DNA of 21,560 nt, from contig MCFH01000171.1 in assembly GCA_002104945.1 (NCBI GenBank), forward strand, positions 1 to 21,560. Direction: 5' to 3'. Each line of letters begins with the position of its first letter. The first letter of the stretch is position 1. The notes below the pieces were generated by a model that saw nothing but the letters and a program-made list of their open reading frames with translations, had not been told where the DNA came from and ran no database searches. Positions 7,040 to 16,259 of this stretch are shown here, piece after piece. The translations under genes and the position numbers were made by a program. The DNA is from Piromyces finnis. Taxonomy: Eukaryota; Neocallimastigomycota; Neocallimastigomycetes; Neocallimastigales; Neocallimastigaceae.

Positions 7040-10000
7040 ATGGATTTCGCAAGTTTTATGCTTGTTTTGAAGGAAAACTATCCTAATGTTAGTTTGTCCG
7101 AAGATGAAGAAGAATACATTAGTTCATTATTTGAAGATGAAATCTCTATGGACGAATTAAAAGATGTAACAGAAGCTTTCCTTCAAAATGCTGGTATGGG
7201 TGATGATGACTGTAGTCAATTTTATACATTATTAGATAAAAAATTCAATTTAAAAGCCAATGATGTTCCAGAAGAGCCAATAAAAGTTGAACCGGTAAAC
7301 TTATATTGAATAAATAAATAAAACAATAATTGATTTTTACTACCTTTTTAAATATTATTTTTAAGAAAATCCATTTTAAAATTAAAACAAATTTATTTAA
7401 ATATATTCTTTTATATATATTACTATTATAAATAAATCTTTTATAATAATTTATCAATTAAATCATTATTACATAATAATGCATTGATATATTTTAAAAT
7501 AATATTATTAACAATACAATTCAACAAATAAAAAACAATATATATAAATGTATTTCTAAACATGATATGTAGGCTACAATTGAAAAAAATCTTTCACAAA
7601 TGTCACTCAATTCAGAAAAAGTTGAACCAAAAAAGACATTATTAACCTCAAGTTCACCAACCAATACTAAAAAGGGTAGAGCCGCTAAGGGTAGAAGAAG
7701 AGAAAGAAATAAAACAAAGAGTGTTGAAGACACAAAGGAAGATGATGAAGACAAGACATATGATTCACTTAAAAGTATTAATGCATTTTCACAAGTTTCA
7801 CGTTATCACACTGAAACCATTGATTCATATGCCAAAGATATTGATCTTAAAGATTTAAATATTTTAGTTGGAGATAGAGAAATTTTAACCGATGCAAATT
7901 TAAAATTAAATCAAGGTGTTCATTATGGTTTAATTGGTCAAAATGGAATTGGAAAATCAAGTAATTATAATTCTATATTCATTATTAATATTATTATGCA
8001 AAATTAAACAAAACAAAATAAACAAACAAACAGAAAAAAAAAAAATACATAATATACTAATTAAATGAATTCACATTTTACGAAAAACTATATTATTTTT
8101 CTTATTAATTATAATTAGCATTATTAAAGGCAATTGGATATAAGTTAATTATTGGTTTCCCAGAACAAGTTCAAACTCATTATGTTGAACAATTAGAAAA
8201 TGTTAATTTAGAAATGTCAGTAATTGATACCATTTTAGAAAGTGATAAAAAGGCAGAAAGAATTAAGAAAGAACACAAATTACTTCAAGAAGCAGTTGAA
8301 GGAGGAAATACTCAAAGTATTGTTAAAACAGTCTTACAAATTAAGTATGATAGACTTTGTAGTGCATTAGAAGATCAAGAAAAAGTTTTTAAAAGAAGAA
8401 GCCGTGAACGTGCTAAAGAAGCTAGAGCAAAGTATTTTGTTATTGAAGAACAAGTTAAAGAAGCTGAAAAGTAATAAATTATATATATATATATATAAAT
8501 ATATAAATATATAAATTATACATTATACATATATAAATTATACATATAAATTGATAAATTATTTATTATACTTATTTGTTATATTTAATAATTATTATAT
8601 TTATTAATTATAATATTTATTATTATTTATATCTATTTATCATTTATATTGATTATTATTCATATTGATTATTAATTGATTAATTGATTATTAAAATTCC
8701 TATTATATAAGAAATTTAACGAAAAAGTATTCACACGATGAAGAGCAACAACTTGTTTTAGAAGGAACCGAAATGTTAAATGATTTATATATTGAACTAG
8801 ATTTAGTAAGTTATTAAAATCCTAAAAATTTTACATGTTTATATCTATATCTATGTTTATGTCTATATATGAATTATTGAAGTTATAGTCAAAGACAAAA
8901 TACTGATTTCTAATAATATTAATTTTTAATAATATTAATTATTTATAAAAAAAATATATGTTACTTAAAATATAATAAAAAAAAAAAAAAAAATTTAGAT
9001 TGATGCAGATGCACTTTACGCCAAGGCCTCCAAAATTTTAAGTGGTCTTGGTTTTTCAGAAGAATGGCAAAAAGGACCAATGAAGAATTTATCAGGAGGA
9101 TGGAGAATTAGAGCATCATTAGCTCAAGCTTTATTCCTTGAACCATTTATTCTTTTATTAGATGAACCTAGTAAATATCATTTTTAAATTATCATTTGAA
9201 TACTTTACTTGTTACTATGTTGTTGAATTTTTTTTTATTTATTTTTTAAAATGATAATGTTTTTTATTATAAATATTAATATAATACTCTATTTTTTTTT
9301 ATTATAATAAAAAGCAAATCATCTTGATTTCCCAGCTATTATTTGGCTTGAAGGTTATTTAAAATCATTAACTGAAACTACCTTAGTGATTGTTTCTCAC
9401 GATCGTGCATTCCTTAATGAAGTAGTTGATGAAATTATTGTTTTAAAGAATAAAACATTAAAATATTATTCAGGAAATTATGATATATATGAACAAGCTT
9501 ATGAAGAAGATCAATTACACAAACAAAGACAAAAAGAAACCATTGAAAAGAAAAAGCAAGCTTTACAACAAAATATTCAAAAGAATTTACAAATGGCCAG
9601 AAAAAGTGGAGATGATAAAAGACTTCAACAAGTTGCTAGTAGAAAGAAGGTTTGATACTAAAGTTAAATTATAATAAATTATAATTTCACATCAATAGTT
9701 TTGAAAATATATATATTATTTATTAATATTAAATTTATAAACAATATAAATAATTTTTACTGTTTTTTTTTTTTTTTAAAAAAATTAAAAATATTAATAA
9801 TGTTTTATATTTAAATTTTTAATAAAAGAAATTAGTTGAAAGAACAGGTCTTGAAACCAATCAATATGGTTTTAAATTTAAGCTTAATCGTGATATGGTT
9901 GGATACTTTGATTCAAACCGTATTGATGTTGAATTAGATACAGCTAATGCAAAACCACATTGGGATATTCCAGAACCAGGTGTTTTAAGAAATAAAGATT

Positions 10001-10875
10001 CTATATTGAAGGTTCAAAATTTGTCTTATAAGTATGGCAATAATTTACCATGGATCTTAAGAGATATTTCCTTAAATATTGAACTTGGTAATAAAGTTGG
10101 TATTGTAAGTGTCAATCCACAACAATTGTTGTTAAGTAACATTATATATATATATATATATTTTTTTTTTTCATATTAAAACTAAATTTATTTAGTCATC
10201 AATTTTATTAGTTGTTAAACTCGTATTAATAATATTTTTTAATATTAATGTTTATTTTGATGCAATGAATTTAATAATAATGCATTCCGTTACCATTAAT
10301 ATCTTATAAATTTATAGATGGGTTCTAATGGAGAAGGTAAATCTACTTTTGTATCATTAATTTCTGGTAGATTTAATCCAGTAGACGGAACTATTCTTCA
10401 TCATCCACAAGCAAAAATTGGATGTTTCGAACAACACGATGTAGAAAAATTAGTCAATACTTACAAGAATTTAAATTGTATTCAATACCTTTCACAACTT
10501 TATCCAGAAGCCCAAAGCCAAGATTTATATAATTTAATGGGATCATTTGGTATTTCAGGATCCTTAGGACAAAATCCTATTTATACATTATCTGGAGGAC
10601 AAGTTGTAAGATTAATTATGGCATCCATCTTTTATAATAAACCACACTTTATTATTCTCGATGAACCTACTAATCACTTGGACACCGAAACGATTGAAGT
10701 CATGATTGAAAATTTAAAGAAATTTTCAGGATCTGTTATTATTGTTAGCCACGACCAATATTTTGTTGATCAAATTGCAGAAAGAGTATATTATTTAAGA
10801 AAACAAAGATTCCATAAATTAGAAGGAGGTGTTAAAGAATATATTAAAATTGTTAAAAAAGATATTAAAATGTAA
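7040..10875 (+). CDS. ABCF-family ATPase (two ABC domains), 8 exons, 809 aa
   Basis: A soluble ABC protein without membrane segments. ABCF proteins bind ribosomes; GCN20/ABCF3 members act in translation control with GCN1. Exons are 7040-7294, 7573-7960, 8119-8470, 8712-8805, 8999-9170, 9315-9649, 9829-10104 and 10318-10875, totalling 2430 nt in one frame. Residues 1-85 form an acidic N-terminal region reminiscent of GCN20/ABCF3, followed by a basic Lys/Arg-rich stretch. ABC1 has Walker A GQNGIGKST 207-215, signature LSGGW 394-398, Walker B Asp418-Glu419, TNHLD 421-425 and H-loop His449. A charged helical linker follows. ABC2 has Walker A GSNGEGKST 626-634, LSGGQ 715-719, Asp739-Glu740, TNHLD 742-746 and His769. 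Both ATP sites look complete. Intron 6 has a GTTTGA donor, chosen because it restores the ASRKKK-LVER motif. The GKST and DEPT threonine codons are each split by an intron. The exact ABCF subfamily is uncertain. AATAAA-like sequence follows at about 10942. Confidence 0.93.
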
Positions 10876-11151
10876 ATGAAAATGTCATAATATACATAGT
10901 TATGAATTTATTTAATTATTTTTTAAACATGTTTAAAATTAAAATAAAATAATTTATTTACAAGAACATATAAAAGATAATCAAGGTATAAATCCCACAC
11001 AATACACTTATCTTAAAATATAAATAGATTAAAATATTAAAATAATATTTCTATCTTGAATTGTAAAAAAAGAAAAAATAGAAATATTTACACAAATATT
11101 TATTTCATCGTAATATCAACTATTTTTTATTATAAAAACATTAAAAAAAAA

Positions 11152-11170
11152 ACACACACACACACACACA
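11152..11170. repeat. AC dinucleotide microsatellite
   Basis: Uninterrupted alternating A-C over 19 nt, just after an A run. It is a simple repeat and no function is claimed. Confidence 0.8.
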
Positions 11171-11923
11171 TACATAAATATATAATATAAAATAATAACA
11201 ACAATAATAATAGAAATAATATTTCTTGTTAATCATAATATAATATTAGATTAATATAAATATTATTAATAAATTAATTTTCTAGATCTTAGTCTATTAA
11301 ATTTATATTTTTTAATATAAAGAAAGTGAAACATTTTTTGAAATTTAATTAATAAAATACATTAAAAAACGGTTTTTTTTTTTATAAAAAAACTTTAAAT
11401 TATCATTTAATAAGTTTTACTTTTTGAATTTAAATCATTTGAAAAGGTAAAGATAACCTTGTTATTAAAGAAATAGAGGACACTTAAATACTGTATAACT
11501 GAAAAAAAGAAAAGGAAAAAAAAAAGATACTTTTCCTTTTAATTTATTTTAAAAAATCTTTTTATCTTTAATAGTAAAGAATTTCTATTAGTAGTTGTAT
11601 ATTATTAATAGTACTATTATTAAAGTAGTACTTATTATTAAGTATTTTCAATACCAAATAAAATATTTAATGTTGTTGTATATATTTAAAAAACAAAAGA
11701 ATTTTAAATATAAATAGAAATATATACATATATTTTGATTTTTTCTATAGTAGTAAAAAAAAAAAAAAAATCCAGTTTTTTTATTCCATCTTTCTAGTTT
11801 ATTATAATTGTAATTATCATTATATTTAAAATTATAATAATAATATTAAAAAAAGACCGTCATTTTAAAAGACTAGAACAATTTTTCAGTTTAAAATGTT
11901 TAATTAATTTTATTATGAGTATG

Positions 11924-11959
11924 GTTACATATAATGAAAATTTCATTCTATGATGTAAC
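11924..11959. repeat. Nested inverted repeat
   Basis: GTTACAT 11924-11930 pairs with ATGTAAC 11953-11959. Inside it AATGAAA 11933-11939 pairs with TTTCATT 11941-11947. The outer arms contain G/C, so this is less trivial than a pure A/T palindrome. It could be a small element end or simply chance. Confidence 0.35.
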
Positions 11960-12450
11960 TAATTATTTCAACTTTAAAAATTAGTCAAATATGATTAATT
12001 AATCAATGATAATTTTAATGGAAAAATTTATTTATCATCTTCATTATTTATATTAAAAATAAAAAAAAAAAATTTACTGAATTAAAATGTAAAAGAATTA
12101 TAGATAAAATAGATAAAATAAAAAGACCTTTTTATAATTTTAATAATAAATAAGAATAGATTATAAAATAATATAACATGTAATAGTATGTATAGTTTTA
12201 TATAGTTTTATGATATAAAAAAAGTACAATAACTATATAATAAATGATTCATTAAAAAAAAAAAAGTATTTGCATTTATATTAGTAATTTATGCATTGTA
12301 TATATTACAAATATAATTTAGTTTAAAAATCAATATGAAACATATATAATAATATATATATATAAATGTATAAAATATTCTAATATATATTATATATTTT
12401 TTCTATTGTGTATTTTATATATAATTATATAGAAATCATGTAATATAAAT

Positions 12451-12634
12451 TGTTAGAATATGTGAAACGTTATGTCACATGTATTCAAATGTATTGAAAT
12501 GTATTAAAACGTATTTGTATATATTGTATTTGATTATATGTTTAAGCCACAATGTAAATGTATAAATACATGTAGTTTGAGAAGAATGTAACGCAAGTAG
12601 TTCTTTATCATAAAATATATTAATAAAGTTGACA
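12451..12634 (+). mobile_element. Possible solo LTR (184 bp)
   Basis: The block begins TGTTAGAATATG and ends AAGTTGACA, giving TGT...ACA termini. It contains TATAAATA at 12561-12568, then a GC-richer segment (GAGAAGAATGTAACGCAAG), then AATAAA at 12622-12627 just before the end. That order (U3 with TATA box, R, polyadenylation signal, U5) is that of a short fungal LTR of copia or gypsy type. I see no clear 5-bp target duplication (flanks ATAAAT and TAATT) and no internal coding region, so it would be a solo LTR or an old remnant. A chance arrangement cannot be excluded. Confidence 0.35.
12481..12520. repeat. Four tandem 10-bp units
   Basis: Four units of 10 bp in register: GTATTCAAAT, GTATTGAAAT, GTATTAAAAC, GTATTTGTAT. 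They fall in the U3-like part of the LTR-like block, where short tandem promoter repeats are common. The spacing is close to one DNA helical turn. Confidence 0.6.
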
Positions 12635-14016
12635 TAATTATAAACCTAAATTAAACAACTCTTAATATAAATCTTAAGATAAATTGAAAATCCTTTTTTA
12701 ATTTAATTAAAGTAGTACATATTAATACTATATTAAACTTTAATTTTAATAAAAAATATATTTCATAATGATTATTTTATCAAATATTAAGAATAAGGTT
12801 TCTTCCTTTTTTTTAATATAATAAATACATTAAATATGCTATTTAATTCATATTTAAGTAATGTACCACATATTAATAAATAATGAAAGAATTTGTGGAT
12901 GATCATTTCTAATTCCTTTAAATCCTTAAAAAAGAATTTTTATTTAGAAACTTAATTTTTATATAAAATTATTAAATGTTTTTTTAAAAAATACTATTTT
13001 CATTATAATTTTAAACGTTAGTATAAAACAAATATAAGCTTATTTTTTCAAAATAATAATATACGAAGAGTATTTAAAATTGAGTATTATCTTTTACATA
13101 ACAATTATAAATTATAAAGAAATAGTTATATAAAAAATAGGGGATATACTAATTCTAATTGTACTCCTATTGTTTCTGTGGCTGGTGAATAACAATTGAA
13201 ATGATAGTTTTTTTAAAAAAGTCATATCAAAGGTTTAATATTTAATTAGATTATATAAAAAATAAATATAAATAAAGTTAATATTATTTAGTAGATTTTT
13301 ATTTATGATAAAACCTTTATTACATTGAATTATTAATATATCTTTTTTTTTTTAAAAAAAATGGAATAGTATTATAGTATGTGTGTCATTATTATAAATT
13401 CTTATCCAATAAAATATTAATTAAACTTTTTACTTTATATTAATTTTTTATTATTGTACACAATTTAATATCATTACCTATTATTTTTAATATAATATAT
13501 AAAAGCAAAAATTTCTCTATTCATTTAATTTTTTTCAAAAAAAAAAACAAAAATATAGTAAATATAAAAAATAAACAATAAATATAAATAATAAATAATA
13601 AATCAAAATTAAAGAATAAAAATAAATTAAAAAATATATATAATTTTTAAACCTTTATATAATAATTTGAATTGATAGAAATAAGTGGTTTAAAAATAAT
13701 TAAAAAAAAAAAACTTTTAATATTGAGAAAAAAAGAAATGAAAATATAATATTTTTTTTTCAAAAACAATAAAACACAAATTTAAAGAAAATTTTTATCA
13801 AAATAAAATATATGTTTAAGATTTTTCTTTAAAAAGAAGCAAACAAAACAAAAACAACAACTATAAATAATTATCATTATTTTATAATGTTGAAATTTTA
13901 AACATATATAATAATATAAAAAAATCAAAAGAAAAAAATAATTAAAATTTTATTATTTATTATTATAAATAATACTTATTAAATAGATATAATTTTATTA
14001 AAAAACTAAAATAAAA

Positions 14017-14199
14017 ATGTTAAAAGTAAGGAAAAGAATAGACGGTATACCTATATTTGATAAATTAGATAGACCATTATATCACTTAAATTCAGAAAAT
14101 GAAATAAATAAATATATGGTAGTAGTGGATGAGATTAATAATATAGAAGGACATTATATAAAATTAGATGATTGTTTAAAAGAAAATATGAGAAAATGA
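14017..14199 (+). CDS. 60-codon open frame upstream of, and overlapping, the long frame
   Basis: ATG at 14017 opens a frame that ends at TGA 14197-14199. The peptide (containing GIPIFDKLDRPLYHL and EGHYIKLDDCL) has a balanced, protein-like composition, unlike the spacers. I do not recognise it. The next frame lies at -1 relative to it, and its first ATG (14196-14198) overlaps this stop as ATGA. Inside the overlap, TTTAAAA at 14175-14181 fits the X XXY YYZ slippery pattern in this frame. Models: N-terminal part of the downstream protein joined by -1 frameshifting; removal of most of it as an intron (GTATAC at 14045 to TTATAG ending 14244 also keeps frame); a separate upstream ORF with reinitiation; or a sequencing indel. 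Confidence 0.55.
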   Translation: MLKVRKRIDGIPIFDKLDRPLYHLNSENEINKYMVVVDEINNIEGHYIKLDDCLKENMRK

Positions 14200-16259
14200 A
14201 TATATATACCAAATCACCATTATCTAATAATACATATATTATAGAAGATCAATCGTCAATAAAATCAGTACTTGGCTGGATAAATAAATGGAATAATAAA
14301 AAGAAAATTTCAAAAAATTTTAAAATCAGAAAATCAAAATCAAAATATATAGGCAATTTAAATAACGAAATACCTCTTATTATTAAACTTTTTAAGTATA
14401 ATAAAAATAAGAAAATTGAAATGAACACAATTCATTTAAATGTTTACGCTGATGAAAATATATTAAATATAAAAGATAAATCAAAAAAGTTAAAAAAGAA
14501 TTTAAAGCCAGTTGAAAATAAGAAAAAACAAAACAAGAAAACTACTCCAAATCTTTTATGTATACCAATTAAATCAACAAAATTTAACTGGTTAAAGAAA
14601 AAAGAACAAAAAGAATTTGATGCTAATATGTCAATTGACGATTTTCAATTCCAAAGCTCTGATTTAAAAAGCTTTTTACCAATCAAATCCAATAATATAT
14701 TTGAACAAAGTAACTTTAAAACAGAAGAAGATAAAGGAATGGATATCAATGTTGATAAAATGTTAGATGATAAAGAAATAAAAAATTCTTTAAAGAGAGA
14801 AAGTAATAGTGAAATAATAAGAGAAAATTGTAAAAAGAGAAATGTAAAAACTGAAATGATAAATGAACAAAAGAACGATCAAAAAAATACTGGTAAAAAT
14901 AAACAATGCTTACAATCATTAGTAATACCAACTAATAATTTATATAAATTAAATAATAATTCAGCTAAAAATTTATCAGCTTCAACTCTTGGTAACAATG
15001 AATATTTTGATTGCCCAAAATATCAAGAAGCAACTTCATACATGCCATCACCATGCAATTCAACAGCATCTACATTGGTATCACCAGTAGCATCTGTTTC
15101 CCCTAAAATAGAATCAAAATTTGAAATAGATTCTTGTGATTATGCTGATTTTTTAAAAGAGAGAATTAATGAACAATCAGAAAATAACGAAGTTACTGAT
15201 TTAGAAAGAAAGCATTGTTCATTACCATTATGTCCAGAAAATATAAAAAATAGAAAAACTCGTAGAAGATCATATGCATTTTCATTGACTTCAAATGAAT
15301 TTAATTTAATATATTCTGAAGCTAATCAAGCTGTTATTTCAGGGTTATGTAAAACCGTTGAAAATAAACAAAATAAGAAAAGTGAAAGAGAGAAACTTAC
15401 CACAAAAAAGGATGAAGGTGAAAAACCATTTATTAAAGGTCACTCTAGAACGCAATCTAGACACCGTCGTTCTCATGCTGTTTGTCTCTCAAGTGAACAA
15501 ATATTAAACTTTGGTAATGAAGATGACTCAAAACAAATTAATAATGGAGTTTCCTTATCTTCATATGCTATATTAAATTCAAATTCAAAAACTAATAAAG
15601 ATACCCAACTTAAGAGAAGAAGCACAAATATAATTAAATATAAAAATTCTAATTCATCTCTTAGTTCTTCAAATAGTTTTTGTAGTAATTCAGGAAATAT
15701 GAGACCTCTATCAACAAACAGGTTATCTCGTGATATTGAATTATTAAGAGCTATGAAAATGAAAAGAAGTAGATCCGTACCAAAATTGGATCAACCGGAA
15801 TCAAATAGAAGTCCTTCTAATTCAAGATTTAGTATGGATGTTACTTCTTATAAAGAAAATATTGGAATAAGTCTTCATAGTAATTCAACAAATAGTCTTA
15901 CTCCTCCAAGTAATATTGTATATTATTCTTTTAATAATAAAAATGAAAATAATTCTATGTTGGATGGATATAAAAAAAATAACAATCGTGGAAGTTATGG
16001 TTTATTTACTGATACTATTAATCAAAAAACCAATATAACAAGTCGATGGAGTAATGTTTTTGAAAGCAGTAGTTGTGGAAGTAGTACCTATTGTAATAGT
16101 GAAGAAGATGGTTTTCATAATAATGGAATAGTCAATTCCAAGGAAGATTTATTAAATTTTGAATTAGCTAATAAGAGTTTTAATGAATCAATTCAAAATG
16201 AATCACCGGAAATCATTGTTCAACGTCCACCACCAACACCAATGATTGGAATGCTATAA
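14196..16259 (+). CDS. Unrecognised Ser/Asn/Lys-rich protein with RRxS motifs
   Basis: 687 residues from the first ATG; the frame is open from 14172. No enzyme domain, signal peptide or membrane segment is visible. The N-terminal ~120 residues are strongly basic (Lys-rich, with a WINKWNNKKK stretch). The middle is charged and acidic to polar, and the C-terminal half is Ser/Asn-rich and probably disordered. A motif occurs twice: RRSYAFSLTS (Arg357-Ser366) and RRSHAVCLSS (Arg424-Ser433). RSRSVP at 524-529 matches the mode-1 14-3-3 consensus R-S-x-S-x-P. The protein ends RPPPTPMIGML. Several R-R-x-S-like sites suggest a basophilic-kinase substrate, possibly a signalling or scaffold protein, but that is inference. 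Coding composition is consistent throughout with no frame breaks, so it is a real gene. It has no introns beyond the one possible at its 5' end. Confidence 0.8.
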   Translation: MNIYTKSPLSNNTYIIEDQSSIKSVLGWINKWNNKKKISKNFKIRKSKSKYIGNLNNEIPLIIKLFKYNKNKKIEMNTIHLNVYADENILNIKDKSKKLKKNLKPVENKKKQNKKTTPNLLCIPIKSTKFNWLKKKEQKEFDANMSIDDFQFQSSDLKSFLPIKSNNIFEQSNFKTEEDKGMDINVDKMLDDKEIKNSLKRESNSEIIRENCKKRNVKTEMINEQKNDQKNTGKNKQCLQSLVIPTNNLYKLNNNSAKNLSASTLGNNEYFDCPKYQEATSYMPSPCNSTASTLVSPVASVSPKIESKFEIDSCDYADFLKERINEQSENNEVTDLERKHCSLPLCPENIKNRKTRRRSYAFSLTSNEFNLIYSEANQAVISGLCKTVENKQNKKSEREKLTTKKDEGEKPFIKGHSRTQSRHRRSHAVCLSSEQILNFGNEDDSKQINNGVSLSSYAILNSNSKTNKDTQLKRRSTNIIKYKNSNSSLSSSNSFCSNSGNMRPLSTNRLSRDIELLRAMKMKRSRSVPKLDQPESNRSPSNSRFSMDVTSYKENIGISLHSNSTNSLTPPSNIVYYSFNNKNENNSMLDGYKKNNNRGSYGLFTDTINQKTNITSRWSNVFESSSCGSSTYCNSEEDGFHNNGIVNSKEDLLNFELANKSFNESIQNESPEIIVQRPPPTPMIGML

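Larger units (their letters stand above)
10876..14016. other. AT-rich intergenic region, no gene seen
   Basis: 3.1 kb of very AT-rich DNA with many A/T runs and no credible open frame or tRNA. Local features: an (AC)n run at 11152-11170, a perfect 10-bp inverted repeat 11510-11519/11531-11540, a nested hairpin at 11924-11959, an LTR-like block at 12451-12634, and a short GC-richer island at about 13140-13195 of unknown origin. The last few hundred bases must hold the promoter and leader of the gene that starts at 14017. Confidence 0.6.

Noticed and set aside
7245-7754. Reverse-strand open frames at the start of the ABCF gene
   Set aside because: They lie across exon/intron boundaries of a well-supported forward gene and are low-complexity Ile/Phe/Ser sequence.
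9480-9674. Second forward frame over ABCF exon 6
   Set aside because: It is an out-of-frame reading of the ABCF linker.
10876-14016. tRNA, snRNA or CRISPR-like arrays in the spacers
   Set aside because: No T-arm or box motifs, cloverleaf or regular spaced repeats were seen; the only tandem units are the 10-bp set at 12481-12520.
14174-14244. 71-nt GTTTAA...TTATAG intron joining the two frames
   Set aside because: The join creates a TAA stop at the junction. The GTATAC donor at 14045 is the only alternative I found that keeps frame.
14746-14931. Reverse-strand open frame
   Set aside because: It is the antisense of a Lys/Asn-rich coding stretch, giving a Phe/Leu/Tyr-rich shadow.
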